From Platanthera guangdongensis (taxonomy: Eukaryota; Streptophyta; Magnoliopsida; Asparagales; Orchidaceae): DNA of 64,000 bases. Positions 34,365-46,338 of the stretch are shown here, one piece after another; position 1 is the stretch's first letter; the number at the start of each line of letters is the position of its first letter. The DNA is taken from the NCBI GenBank assembly GCA_039583875.1, contig CM077161.1, positions 59,029,885-59,093,884 of the forward strand. The letters are read 5' to 3'. The notes beneath the pieces were generated by a model. That model had not been told where the DNA came from and ran no database searches. It saw nothing but the letters and a program-made list of their open reading frames with translations. The translations under genes and the position numbers were made by a program.

Positions 34365-37300
34365 TTATGGGAACAAATGAGGGTGAGCCGCCCTCATCGT
34401 TGACTCGAGCTCCCACGTCGCGCTTTCCACATTCTGATTTTTCCATAGCACCTTGACCATAGGAATCTTCTTTTTCTGCAACACGCGATCTTGGGAGTCC
34501 AATATCCGGATGGGCATCTCCACATAAGAAAGGTTTGGCGCCAATTGCGGCACCACATCCAACACTTGCGTGTCATGTCGCACACACTTGCGAAGTTGGC
34601 TAACATGAAACACGTCGTGAACACCAGGAAAGTTCACGGGTAATTCGACTTTCTACGTGGATGCACCAACTCGCGCAAGAATCTTGAAGGGACCCACAAA
34701 TCTTGGGTCTAATTTGCGCTCTTTTCCAAACCTTTTAATCCCAACCATTGGGGAGACTTTCAAGAAAACGGAATCCCCCACCGCAAACTCTAATTCCGAC
34801 CTTCGTCGGTTGGCGTACTTTTCATAACGCTCTTGGGCGATTCGGAGCTTCTCCCGAATAAGTCATACGGCAACTTCCATGTCCTCGAGCGCCTCTGGGC
34901 CCAACAAAGGCCGCTCTCCAACCTCAGTCCAAAAGAGGGGAGTCTGACATCGACGCCTATATAAAGCTTCGAACGGAGCCATTTGCAAGCTTTCTTGATA
35001 GTTATTATTATATGCGAATTCCATAAGCCGCAAACGTTCATCCCATGCTCCGCCATACTCAAGAATATAGCATCGAATCATATCTTCGACAATTTGATTT
35101 ACTCGTTCTGTTTGGCCATTCGTCTGAGGGTGGTAAGTAGTGGAATACCGCAAATCCGTCCCCAAACCCTCTTGTAGACTCTTCCAGAAACGAGACGTAA
35201 AGCGGGAATCCCTGTCTGATATGATATTGACTGGCACACCATGCAGTCGGATGATCTCGTTCAAATAGAGCTCCGCTATTATCTTCATCGGGTAGTTGAC
35301 CTTAAATGGTATGAAATGAGCACACTTGGTCAATCTATCCACGATCACCCACACGGAGTCATGTCCTCGTGGAGATCTTGGTAGGCCTGTAATAAAATCC
35401 ATTGAGATGCTTTCCCACTTCCATGTTGGAATCTCGAATGGTGTCAACTTGCCACCAGGCCTCCCATGATCAGCTTTCACCCGCTTGCAGGTATGACATT
35501 CAGATACAAATCGCGCTATATCTCTTTTCATTCCACCAGACAATTTGTTTCAAATCACGGTACATTTTGGTTGAGCCTGGATGGTAGGCTATACTTGAGC
35601 CATGTGCTTCTCGACACACCTTCTCGCGAATGTCTCCAACTGCGGGAATACAAAATCGACCATGATACTTTAACGTGCCCTCCTCATCAACAGAAAAATC
35701 CGGTAATTCCCCCTTTTCTGTCCGAAGCAATAGATGTAAAAGGTCCGGATCATCCTTTTGATGTTGTCTTGCAAGCACCAGCCATGAAGGTTCTTCTACC
35801 ATAGACTGACTCTGGGGGTTATATTTGCCCACGAAAATATCCATCAATAGAAATTCCTCCACAAGACGGTCGACTGAAAGATGAAATAATTTCCCCGTCT
35901 TCCGACTCAATGCATCGGCCACAACATTCGCTTTCCCCGGATGATACAGAATGTCCATATCATAATCAGCTACATATTCAAGCCATCGTCGTTGACGCAG
36001 ATTCAATTCCTTTTGCGTGAAGACATACTTTAAACTTTTATGATCCGTAAAGATTTTGCACTGTGCACCATACAATAAGTGTCTCCACAACTTCAACGCA
36101 AAGATCACCGCTGCGAACTCCAAATCATGCGTTGGGTAGTTCTTTTCATGACTTTTCAACTGCCGAGACCCATACGCAATCACCTTTTTGTCTTGCATTA
36201 ATACACATCCAAGTCCAACGTGCGACGCATCCACAAAAACGTCATAATCTATCCCTTCTGTCGGCAAGATCAACACAGGAGCGGTACATAACCTGTTCTT
36301 GAGTTCAAGTAATGAGGCCTCACACTTGTCATTCCACTCAAACGCCACATTATTCTGGGTTAAGCGAGTCAAAGGTGCAGCCAACGTCGCAAAACCTTCG
36401 ACAAATCTGTGATAATAGCTGGCCAATCCCAAGAAGCTTCGAATCTCCTTGGGTGTCTCCGGTCTTCTCCATTCCATGACTGTAGCAATCTTTTCAGGAT
36501 CCACTGAAATTCCATGTTGATTAATGACATGACCCAGAAAAGCAACTTGAGGCAACCAAAACTCGCATTTGCTTAGTTTGGCGAATAACCGTTGGTCTCG
36601 CAAAGTGGCCAATACCAAACGCAGATGCTGTTCATGCTCCTCAGCACTGCGGGAGTAGACAAGAACGTCATCAATAAAAACCACCACAAATTTATCCAAG
36701 TAGTCCTTGAACACCCTGTTCATCATATCCATGAAGGCTGATGGTGCGTTGGTCAAACCAAACGACATCACCAGAAATTCAAAATGACCATGTCGTGATC
36801 GAAATGCAGTCCGTGGAATATCAAACTCCCGGACCTTGAGCTGATGATAGCCCGAGCGGAGATCAATCTTCGAAAATACTGAACTGCCACGCAGTTGATC
36901 AAACAAATCATCAATTCTTGGCAGTGGGTACTTGTTTTTAATCATCACCTTGTTCAACTCCCGGTAATCGATGCAAAGCCGCATCGACCCATCTTTCTTC
37001 TTTACAAATAACACCGGTGCACCCCAAGGTGATGAACTCGGCCTGATAAACCCTTTTGCCAATAAATCATCCAGCTGGGTACGCATCTCTGATAGCTCAC
37101 GCGGGGCCATTCTGTACGGCGCTTTCGCAATAGGCCGCGTACCCGGTTCTAAATCAATAACGAACTCGACATCACGATCAGGGGGAAGACCAGGAAGATC
37201 AGTAGGAAAAACATCTGGGAATTCACGCACAACAGGAATCTCCTCCAAACGCGGCAAAACAGCACTAGTCCCCACAACTGCGACTAGACAAGCAAAACAG

Positions 37301-37718
37301 TCGGAAACAAACAACGTCCGAACACATACCGCCGAAATCCCTGGCGTATCCTGGCATGAATCACCATAAACACTTCCCGGCTGACCATTGTCCTTGATAA
37401 AATCCAAGCGCTTCCCTTTGCACTGGATGACGGCGTCATAGCGGGATAACCAATCCATGCCCAGAATGACGTCAAAATCCTCCAACTCGATCACCTTGAA
37501 ATCAGCCTTCGCTAAGAAATCCCCCAACAAAATGGAACAATCAAGAAGACCCCAGTCTGCCACCACAGAAGCACCGGAAGGGAACTTCACCAAAAAGGCA
37601 GTCCCCACTCGATCTGGTGTCAAATGATACCGATCCAGAAAGGTTCGAGCCACAAATGAATGGGTCGCTACAGAATCAAAGAGAACACGCGCCCAACGGT
37701 TCTTTACCTTAAAGTTTC
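34365..37718 (-). pseudogene. pol of chromovirus D
   Basis: Protease has [15 protein letters not shown], where the usual D-S-G has become D-S-V, so the active site is damaged. RT carries [19 protein letters not shown] and the catalytic [10 protein letters not shown]. RNase H carries [11 protein letters not shown] and [12 protein letters not shown] one-base frameshift near 35545 enters the integrase ([41 protein letters not shown]). A stop near 34863 and lesions near 34655 precede the chromodomain-like end (PMVKVLWKNQNVESATWELE). Confidence 0.92.
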
Positions 37719-37795
37719 CTATAAGGGTACATATGTAGCTAAAAACTACGCATAAGAGGCAGAAACAAAACGTGAACCAGATGAATGAACCGAAC
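37719..37795 (-). other. Putative gag-pol intron of D (77 bases)
   Basis: On the minus strand the donor is ATCTCAG|GTTCGG (from 37795) and the acceptor CCCTTATAG|GAAAC (to 37719). Splicing gives a phase 1 Gly codon joining the gag end QVIS to protease. The donor is weaker than in C and F at positions +4 to +6. Confidence 0.65.
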
Positions 37796-39014
37796 CTGAG
37801 ATAACCTGGGGTGACATCTGTGCTTCCTCTGAGGAGATCACATTTAGCTTCCCTTTTCCTTTGTACAAACGCGGAGGCGGAGGCAAAGCCTGGAGTGGCA
37901 TTGGCTGCAGCACGGGTTGGTTTTGTGGGCACCTTGCCTTCAGATGTCCCTGTTTGCCACACTGGAAGCACACCTTGTCCTTGACCCAGCAGCGGCTCAT
38001 ATCATGACCTCTCCCCCCACAAGCTGTACACTCCAAGTCTCTGGTTGGCGCACTCTGAATGGCGTGCACCTGCTCCTTCTTTTGCATCCCCAACCGCTTG
38101 AAACATTTCTCAAATGGGTGGCCTGACCGGCCACAGAAGCTACACGTCTCCTTCATCTTCTTCCTTACATCTGAGTCTTGGGAGCTTTTCCCTCCCATCA
38201 GCTTCCTCTTATCCTTCCTCATCAGTTGTCCTCTTTGTTTTTCATTTTCGATAGCTTCAACCTTCAACGCAGCCTCCACCACAGTGGTGTAACTCGTCGC
38301 TCCATAAGCACTTGCGAACTGCTGCACGTCGCTGCGGAGTCCGCTAAGAAATCTCTTTACGCGGTCAGCTTCCGTCGTCACCAAGCTCGGAGCGAACCGA
38401 CTTAACTTGCTAAACTCAATTTCATACTCACTAACTGTGAGTTTCCTCTGCTTCAGCTACAAGAAATCATTCATCAGGCGGTCCCTTTCAACTGACGGCA
38501 GAAACTTGTGTCGTAACATGTCTTTAAAAGTTTCCCACGAACATCCCGCCCCTAGGCCTTCCTTTTCTCGCAACCACCAACCTTTCGCCAACCCTTTGAG
38601 TTGATAGGCGGCAAGCATCACCTTCTGGTCCTCAGTAACGCCAGAATAACCAAACATTTCTTCTAACGTGATCACCCAATCATCCAAGAGCACAAAGTCC
38701 GCTTTTCCATCATAAGTCGGTGGTCCAAGTCGCTGAAACTGCGAGATGAAAGTCATCGCAGGAGGAACCACAACTGGGGTTATCACTGCCACAGAAGGAG
38801 TAGAAATGGTGGGGCCTCGGACCGTCTCTTGCCCTCTTGGTGCCAGTCCAGACATCGCTGAGGACATAGCTTGGAGATGGGACTGCACCTCCTGCACCTG
38901 CCTCGTCAACGCTTCATTACTTTGGCGTAAACTATCCATCAGGGCATTATTCTGCGCGCCCGAAGACTCGCCCTCGGATTGGGGAGTTTGCCTTGTCACT
39001 GGACGCTTCGACAT
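37796..39014 (-). pseudogene. gag of chromovirus D (triple zinc knuckle)
   Basis: The start is the ATG at 39012-39014 (MSKRPVTRQTPQSEGESSG), which directly follows TTTATAG. The core has MTFISQFQRLGPPTYDGKAD, LLDDWVITLEEMF and KGWWLREKEGL. A TAG at 38457-38459 interrupts (Gln to stop by comparison). After it the frame continues to three CCHC knuckles: [28 protein letters not shown] and [14 protein letters not shown]. Three knuckles is more than C or E carry (one each). Confidence 0.88.
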
Positions 39015-39332
39015 CCTATAAACACGTTCACTCTTATCAAGCTCAAACCCAACAAAACACACAACGGCTATGTACAGACCCTACATATATAAATATGAAT
39101 ATCAACTGCTAACTTGCTCTGGGAGTTTGAGAATGATGGTATGCCTAACCTAAAGATGACGTGCCTAACCCATGAATGTATGACTTTATTTGACCCAAAA
39201 CCATGAGTGTACAGGTGTCATCATGTACATCTTTAGCTTGGCATGTTGTGCTCATGCAATGTTATGTTATGCGTGCTGTGCGATGCAATCTAGAAAAGCC
39301 TTAATGCATGCCATGAGCGGTCGTACGCATCA

Positions 39333-39504
39333 CAATGCTATGCATCCTATACTACATAGCATTGCATGCTACGAAGAAAAGAAAACGTGCTAGTCGCATC
39401 CATGTGATAAGGTTATGCATCACATACTACATAACCCGCACATGTTGCCCCTATGGTGGATCCATATACAACCACATATTATGCATCTCATACTACATAA
39501 TATG
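39333..39504 (-). other. Triple hairpin in the leader of D
   Basis: There are three hairpins with 12-base loops, between primer binding site and gag. Arms: 39475-39483/39496-39504 (CATATTATG/CATAATATG), 39411-39417/39430-39436 (GGTTATG/CATAACC, with outer CATGTG/CACATG), and 39333-39342/39355-39364 (CAATGCTATG/CATAGCATTG). Loops in the sense of D read TAGTATNNGATG. F has the same three in the same order. Confidence 0.85.
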
Positions 39505-39643
39505 CCCCGTATACTTCTTGTCATGCCATGAGTGTAGTGTGCGTGCGTCGGCCAAGACATACTAATGGCACCTCGGTGTGTGTATGATATGATGCTTACA
39601 ACCAAACAAGAAAGTTTGCCCGACCAATTGTCAAGCAAACCTT

Positions 39644-39655
39644 CCTCTGATACCA
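39644..39655 (-). other. Primer binding site of D (initiator Met)
   Basis: TGGTATCAGAGG on the minus strand lies two bases after the LTR end at 39658. Confidence 0.88.
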
Positions 39656-40371
39656 ACTGTCACAACCCGCATTTCCTCAATGAGTACCTCGTATCAGAGC
39701 AAGAGGAACTACGGGTTATGATGCCACATCGTGCAGGGGATAACTGCACATGCTCAGGCAACCCTTGACGCTTACTTTATGAGTTGAAATTCAACAGTTC
39801 AATGTAAGAAAACCTTTGGATTTAATGGCCGTATCCCTCGGCCTTAGATATCAAAAACTGTTTTTGTACGCGGCGGAAATACTTTGTTTATTTATGACGA
39901 TCTCCTATATGCAGTCTATAGTGATACTACTATAAGAAACCATCTTTGTTTACATCATTTGGAAATTAAGTGTTTGGTAACCAAAACATGTTATGCATGG
40001 ATACAATAATAGGTTTGGTTTAGCTTCAAAATACCTAATGCAACCTACCATAAATTCTTCCCAAGAGCAAGAAGACATCATCCAAATGAGTCACATTAGC
40101 AGTCTATTATTCATATATCACAAGTAACGTAAGCCACCAATGGGTGCCAACAAGCTGACACGAACCCATTGGGGCACATGTATGTATGTACAACAAAGAA
40201 AAGAACTACCTTGCTAAGCAAGCTCGGCTAGCTCCCAAGAAACGCCTCCAACAAACCTAGCCGCTCAACCGGCTACAACCTGCACCTGAGGCATTCAATA
40301 AAGAATACCTCAGCAATCCTCGAAGATACAATAAAAAGAAGAGCAGCTTGATTATACAATATCATGAAGGG

Positions 40372-41673
40372 TGTTGGAACCCCAGTTTGGATTTGGGCAA
40401 GGAACACTATTAGGAATATTAGATTGACCCACCATGTATAGTCATGGGTCATAGGATTAGTTCCAGGACAGGTCATTCAGAAGGACTCTCCAGCATTGCA
40501 GAAAAGAAGTCCAAGAAATACAGTTAAGACAAAGGCAGAAAATCAGATCGACGATCGTCGAATGCAGTTCGACGAACGATGAAAGCTCAGGTCGATGAAT
40601 GATGACAGAAGCTGAGTTCGACGAAACGTCGAACTCAGGTCGACGATTGGTGGACAACACTTGCTCAACTCGACGGCATAGAAACTGAGCTCGACGAACT
40701 GTAAGCTCCGGTCGACGAACGTAGGCAAGATATTCAGCTCGACGATTCTAGCTGAGTTCGACAAATGTCGAACTCAGGTCGACGATCGCTGAACTCGACG
40801 AATGCTCAGGTCGACGATTTCTGTGGAATCAGTAACAGTTGGCAGAATCAATTATGGATTAATTACAGTCATTATTCTCAGAGAATATAGCCGTTCAAAC
40901 GGACAGTTGCAGAGGAATTAAGTGAGGATCAATTTCCAAAGCATCTTCACTCTCGGGAATGTTTCTTCCGCCATAATATCTACAGATTTCAAATACAGGG
41001 AAGAGATAGAGCAAACAGACAGAGATAACATAGAGAAAGAAAGACACAGAAAAGGGCAAATATCTCTACAGTAACTAGTAGCCCAGGCCAGAGAACAACT
41101 TCATCAAGAAGAAGAAGAACAACCAATCATTATCAAGAGTCTTCTTCTTCTCCATCACTGTAGGACAACTTCAAGGACAACAAATCTTTATCTGTCAGAA
41201 GTTCCTGAAGGATACTCCGGTCCAGGCCTAAAGATTGAAGGCCTATCACCCTGAAGCAGAGCTCCAGTTTTTCCCTGAACCATTCTACATCTCAGGGGGA
41301 GCAAATCTGCAAACATCATCATATCCACTTGAATCTTCTCTCTGATTGTTGACAGAGAAGATAATATCACTCTCTCACCCCCTCCTGTATAAAGGGTTGT
41401 CATCTCCCTTCAAAAGTGATTCCTGGTTGCAAGTCGCCTTCCAAAAGACTTGAGGGTTTGGTTTTTGGGGACCTGATCAAAACCCATTGGTGACAGGGCA
41501 CCTGATCAAAAACCTGAGTGGATTCCTACCAGGGTGGTAGAAGAGTGGACTACCCAAATTTGGGGAACCACTATAAAAATCCTTGTGTCTTCTGTGTTGC
41601 TTGATTTCTCTCTGCTTTCCTTATTTTATATTTGTGCTGTGATAATCTGCTTAGTTAAGACCTATCTCCTTCA
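40372..41673 (+). repeat. 5' LTR of G
   Basis: It starts TGTTGGAACCCC and ends TATCTCCTTCA. A cluster of CGACGA-type inverted repeats occupies about 40545-40830 near the start of U3. Sequence near 41540-41580 (TTGGGGAACCACTATAAAA) is shared with H and, inverted, with J. Confidence 0.93.
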
Positions 41674-41675
41674 AT

Positions 41676-41687
41676 TGGTATCAGAGC
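41676..41687 (+). other. Primer binding site of G (initiator Met)
   Basis: TGGTATCAGAGC lies two bases after the LTR. A second similar phrase, TTGGTATCAAAGCGAGG, occurs at about 41796, suggesting a partial duplication of the site and leader. Confidence 0.9.
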
Positions 41688-41910
41688 AGGTCACGGGTTC
41701 AAGACCGAGTGAGCGCTATTAAATCCTGATTTTTCCCTTCTACCTGTGTGGGTCCGGCGGGTCCGGCGGGTCACGGGTTCTATCTCTTTCAATTGGTATC
41801 AAAGCGAGGTTGGTTAAAATACCAGACCTTGAGAGGTTGATTGGTTGCACAGGCTAACACCTGAACCAAAAGATCCTTTGATAGATCTTAACTATCTTTT
41901 GAGTTTTATC

Positions 41911-42777
41911 ATGGCACAACTTGATGATTTTTCAAGCACCAGACTGCCCATGTGTAATCTAGATATGCTTGCACTATGGAAGACAAGGATTCAATTTTAT
42001 ATGGACTCCATTGATGAAAACATCTTTAAATCTATTTTGTCAGGTCCAACTCAATCTCAGTCAACATCAAGAATAAATGTTGATGACCAGAAAAAGCTGA
42101 AGGTTGCTGATGCACAAGCCATGAACATTCTAGCACAATCAATATCTGATGACATTTTTGGAGAACTTGCTGAATGTTCATCTGCAAAAGAAATATGGGA
42201 CTCCATCATAGCAATGGCTGTTGGATCAGCAAAAGGGAAAATATTTGAAGCTGAATCCTGGAGTGATGAAGAAGAAGCAAGAGCAATAGAATTTTGCCTA
42301 ATGGCAATAGATGCTTCTCGCAGCAGCTATGCTGAAGAATTTGAAGAATCAGAGTGTGAATCTGATGAAGAAGATCAGGTGATCTCTACCCTTGACCTTT
42401 CATCAGGTATAAATCTTCAGAAAATCTTAGTTCAAAATAATTCGTCGAACGGAGATCGACGAAATCAATCCTATTCGTCGAACTCAGATCGACGATCTCT
42501 GAACAAAGATTTTGTTTTGAACTGTTCAGGAATCTGTGCTCGACGAAATAAATATCATTCGTCGAACATAGATCGACAAAAATGGATCACAGAAAACAAT
42601 TATTATCATTCTGTGAATAGAGATCGACGATCTCAATATCACTCGTCGAACTCAGCTCGACGAAAGTATTCTCATTCGTCGAACTCAGAATTTCAAAACA
42701 ACGATTTTTATTATTTTATTTCTGATTATTTTAAAAGAGAACCAGGACCCAAGGTTATCTGGGTCCAGAACTCCTAA
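41911..42777 (+). CDS. Shortened copia gag of element G
   Basis: The first ATG is at 41911 (MAQLDDFSS); 288 codons. The N-terminal part is a copia gag (LWKTRIQFYMDSIDENIFKS, LKVADAQAMNILAQSISDDI, SSAKEIWDSIIAM). It then jumps to an acidic segment (ESWSDEEEARAIEFCLMAI) normally much further along in gag, so a central part is missing. The C-terminal 90 residues contain repeated SSNSDRR-like peptides encoded by TCGTCGAAC...GATCGACGA inverted repeats, the same motif as in its LTRs. No zinc knuckle remains. Confidence 0.8.
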   Translation: MAQLDDFSSTRLPMCNLDMLALWKTRIQFYMDSIDENIFKSILSGPTQSQSTSRINVDDQKKLKVADAQAMNILAQSISDDIFGELAECSSAKEIWDSIIAMAVGSAKGKIFEAESWSDEEEARAIEFCLMAIDASRSSYAEEFEESECESDEEDQVISTLDLSSGINLQKILVQNNSSNGDRRNQSYSSNSDRRSLNKDFVLNCSGICARRNKYHSSNIDRQKWITENNYYHSVNRDRRSQYHSSNSARRKYSHSSNSEFQNNDFYYFISDYFKREPGPKVIWVQNS

Positions 42778-43079
42778 CATCTCCTTGCAGGAAAAGAATT
42801 CAGTCCAGCAAATTTACAGGACATCAGTGGCTATCAGATTTGGGCAAAGAAATGTAAACAGGGGGAGATTGGTTGAATAATGGTTATGCAAAATAGGGGG
42901 AGATGCCTCTAAATGAAGGAGCAGAAATTCTAGCAACAGCAGCAATAACAAATTATAATGCTGCAGATTTGGGCAAGGATCATCAACAGCAACAGCAGAT
43001 TTTCTTGATTCAGATTTAGGGAAATTGTATTTAATTGCCTTGTATTTTACTTATATTTATGTAAATAGTGTCCTTACCC

Positions 43080-43093
43080 AAATAGGGGGAGAT
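43080..43093 (+). other. Polypurine tract of G
   Basis: AAATAGGGGGAGAT lies directly before the 3' LTR TG at 43094. A similar AGGGGGAGAT run at about 42893-42902 is a possible internal copy. Confidence 0.85.
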
Positions 43094-44395
43094 TGTTGGA
43101 ACCCCAGTTTGGATTTGGGCAAGGAACACTATTAGGAATATTAGATTGACCCACCATGTATAGTCATGGGTCATAGGATTAGTTCCAGGACAGGTCATTC
43201 AGAAGGACTCTCCAGCATTGCAGAAAAGAAGTCCAAGAAATGCAGTTAAGACAAAGGCAGAAAATCAGATCGACGATCGTCGAATGCAGTTCGACGAACG
43301 ATGAAAGCTCAGGTCGATGAATGATGACAGAATCTGAGTTCGACGAAACGTCGAACTCAGGTCGACGATTGGTGGACAACACTTGCTCAGCTCGACGACA
43401 TAGAAAGTGAGCTCGACGAACTGTAAGCTTCGGTCGACGAACGCAGGCAAGATATTCAGCTCGACGATTCTAGCTGAGTTCGACAAATGTCGAACTCAGG
43501 TCGACGATCGCTGAACTCGACGAATGCTCAGGTCGACGATTTCTGTGGAATCAGTAACAGTTGGCAGAATCAATTATGGATTAATTACAGTCATTATTCT
43601 CAGAGAATATAGCCATTCAAACGGACAGTTACAGAGGAATTAAGTGAGGATCAATTTCCAAAGCATCTTCACTCTCGGGAATGTTTCTTCCGCCATAATA
43701 TCTACAGATTTCAAATAAAGGGAAGAGACACAGCAAACAGACAGAGATAACATAGAGAAAGAAAGACACAGAAAAGGGCAAATATCTCTACAGTAACTAG
43801 TAGCCCAGGCCAGAGAACAACTTCATCAAGAAGAAGAAGAACAACCAATCACTATCAAGAGTCTTCTTCTTCTCCATCACTGTAGGACAACTTCAAGGAC
43901 AACAAATCTCTATCTGTCAGAAGTTCCTGAAGGATACTCCGGTCCAGGCCTAAAGATTGAAGGCCTATCACCCTGAAGCAGAGCTCAAATTTTTCCCTGA
44001 ACCATTCTACATCTCAGGGGGAGCAAATCTGCTAACATCATCATATCCACTTGAATCTTCTCTCTGATTGTTGACAGAGAAGATAATATCACTCTCTCAC
44101 CTCCTCCTGTATAAAGGGTTGTCATCTCCCTTCAAAAGTGATTCCTGGTTGCAAGTCTCCTTCCAAAAGACTTGAGGGTTTGGTTTTTGGGGACTTGATC
44201 AAAACCCATTGGTGACAGGGCACCTGATCAAAAACCTGAGTGGATTCCTACCAGGGTGGTAGAAGAGTGGACTACCCAGATTTGGGGAACCACTATAAAA
44301 ATCCTTGTATCTTCTGTGTTGCTTGATTTCTCTCTGCTTTCCTTATTTTATATTTTTGTTGTGATAATCTGCTTAGTTAAGACCTATCTCTTTCA
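43094..44395 (+). repeat. 3' LTR of G
   Basis: It is 1302 bases, matches 40372-41673 with scattered single-base differences and ends CTCTTTCA. The CGACGA island is at about 43265-43545. Confidence 0.94.
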
Positions 44396-46338
44396 AAGGG
44401 GCTTACCGACCCCGTAGCAAGGTTCCATCTAAGTAAAATGAGTGAATAAAACAAGTGGAAAATGCACCAAAACACATGCCAAACGCACCAAGTGCGTACA
44501 AGTTTCATCAAGTCCTGCTCAACCCGCAGGAGCAAAAGGCAAAACGCATGCCCATTCCATCAACCGTAGTACAAGAAACAACTAAACGAGTGAAACATAA
44601 GCAGCGGTTACATGAGATTCAGCAAGGGTCTTTTGGTGGCAGCCCTAAAGTGGAATGCACCAAAAACAAACCAACCCAAATCGGGGCAAAATGGTGGTCT
44701 ACACCACAAACCAAACCCGGTGGCCACAAAGGCATAACCCACACCACCCCTTACCAAATCCGCACACACACACTTCTGCCATGGTTCACATTTCGCCTTG
44801 CCAAACTCACCATAAACGAACCGAACCGTAACCCCACAAGCAAATCTCACCATAACCACAAAGGTATAACCGTACCACTTTCCCTTTATCCTCACACATG
44901 ACGACAAATTGCCAACGTAGAGTTTGATGAACTTAATCACATGAAAGAGTTAGATTAAGCTAAGTACATAAATCACATGTTTGGAACAAGAATCACATGC
45001 TTTTGATCAAAGAAGAATCACATGATATAGTTTGATTCACTTACGTACATGAATCACATGTTTGGAACAAGAAAGCATCACATGTTGTTGATTAATTAGA
45101 AAGGCTACATGAACATGAACAAAAGAACTACATGAATTAACCTAGCATAGATTTGATAACGAAACAAACTAAGCATGGAAGATCAAAGTCATTCAGCATA
45201 GGGAAATTTAAGAGCATAATAAGGCTAGTGAGGAAGAACCCCAAAACAAGAAAAACAAGCTCATGAAACTTGAAAGAGAAACTAGCTATTTTGCACAATC
45301 GAAAACAAGAAAGAAGATTGGCAAGGGTGAAGAACACCGCTTGCCTGAACCGAGATGATGCCGCGATGGCTGCTCCTCTCTTTCCTTACCTTGCTTGAGC
45401 CTTTCTCCCTTGAGAATGAAGAAGAAGATGAAGAGAAGGTGAAGTGAGGAGGAGAACCTCTGTTTCGGCCTTATTTTCTCCAAAACAAAGCTGGACCGTT
45501 AAATGCAGAATCAAGGAAATGAACGGCACAAAAAAACTGGAAAAAGTCGATTTTCGGGCCGGTCACGCCCTGTGTCACGCCCGTGACACAGGGTGTGTAC
45601 CATAAGCGGCGCAGAAAGTCGGCAAATCGAAGTTTATCCACACGGTACATGGCCGGGTACACGCCCGTGATGGGTCGGTCACGCCCGTGACCTAGGGCGT
45701 GTAGCCCGTGTCTCGACACCTTGTCGACACAAAGTGTCGACACTCGACACAGCTGGACACGCCCTGTGACACGCCCGTGTCACAGGCCGTGTCCCCTCTC
45801 TCGACACCCGACACTCGACACTCAATACGCGACACTCGACACTCGACACTCGACACTGCGGGACACGGCCCGTGACACGTCCGTGTCATGGGGCGTGTAC
45901 CCCATTCGTCGAGCTCAACTCGACACAAGAAAATCGTCGAGTCAAGGAGGTCACGCCCAGGTCACGCCCTGGGTCACGCCCCGACACGCCCGTGTCGGGG
46001 GGGGGGCGTGTCACGCACAAAAATGACTATTTTTCCCTGTTGTGAAAAATGTTTTTGTGTCGTCCTACACCATTTTTGCCTTAAGAACTTTTTACCCTTT
46101 TTTTGTTTCCTGTACCAGCAACTCATTTTGAGCGACATTTTCCGGGCGCGAAAAAGTGCAAGCATTCCCTAAGAGGCCTCACCGAGTCCCCATCTGGACT
46201 CCGGTTTGCTGGGGAATCGTGCAACTCGGCTACCAAAACAGCCACTCGCAAGCCCACGGGAAAAACCATGCTCGAACAACGGTCAAAGCCAACGTAACGC
46301 CCATCAAGCGTACGCAATCAAAAATCTGGGGTGTTATA

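Larger units (their letters stand above)
40372..44395 (+). mobile_element. Element G: gag-only copia derivative (non-autonomous)
   Basis: It is 4024 bases, with identical-length 1302-base LTRs (40372-41673, 43094-44395), perfect target duplications aaggg (40367-40371, 44396-44400), an initiator-Met primer site and a G-rich polypurine tract. The 1.4 kb internal region encodes only a shortened gag, so G must borrow enzymes. The LTRs look about 99 percent identical, so it moved recently. Confidence 0.95.
31583..46338 (-). mobile_element. Chromovirus D (minus strand, nested in E pol)
   Basis: Perfect target duplications tccaa (31578-31582 and 46339-46343) flank LTRs of about 2.65 kb. D entered E at the RNase H/integrase boundary. 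The 5' LTR contains element G. Gag-pol runs from 39014 to 34365. The LTRs look nearly identical outside G, so D is young. The gag wording and triple zinc knuckle match F, not C/E. Confidence 0.95.
39658..46338 (-). repeat. 5' LTR of D, interrupted by element G
   Basis: Without G and one target copy it is about 2.65 kb and matches 31583-34242 closely. Sections are 39658-40371 and 44401-46338. The palindrome island at 45560-46010 lies at its U3 start. The terminal TGTTATA shows a C to T change from TGTTACA. Confidence 0.93.
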
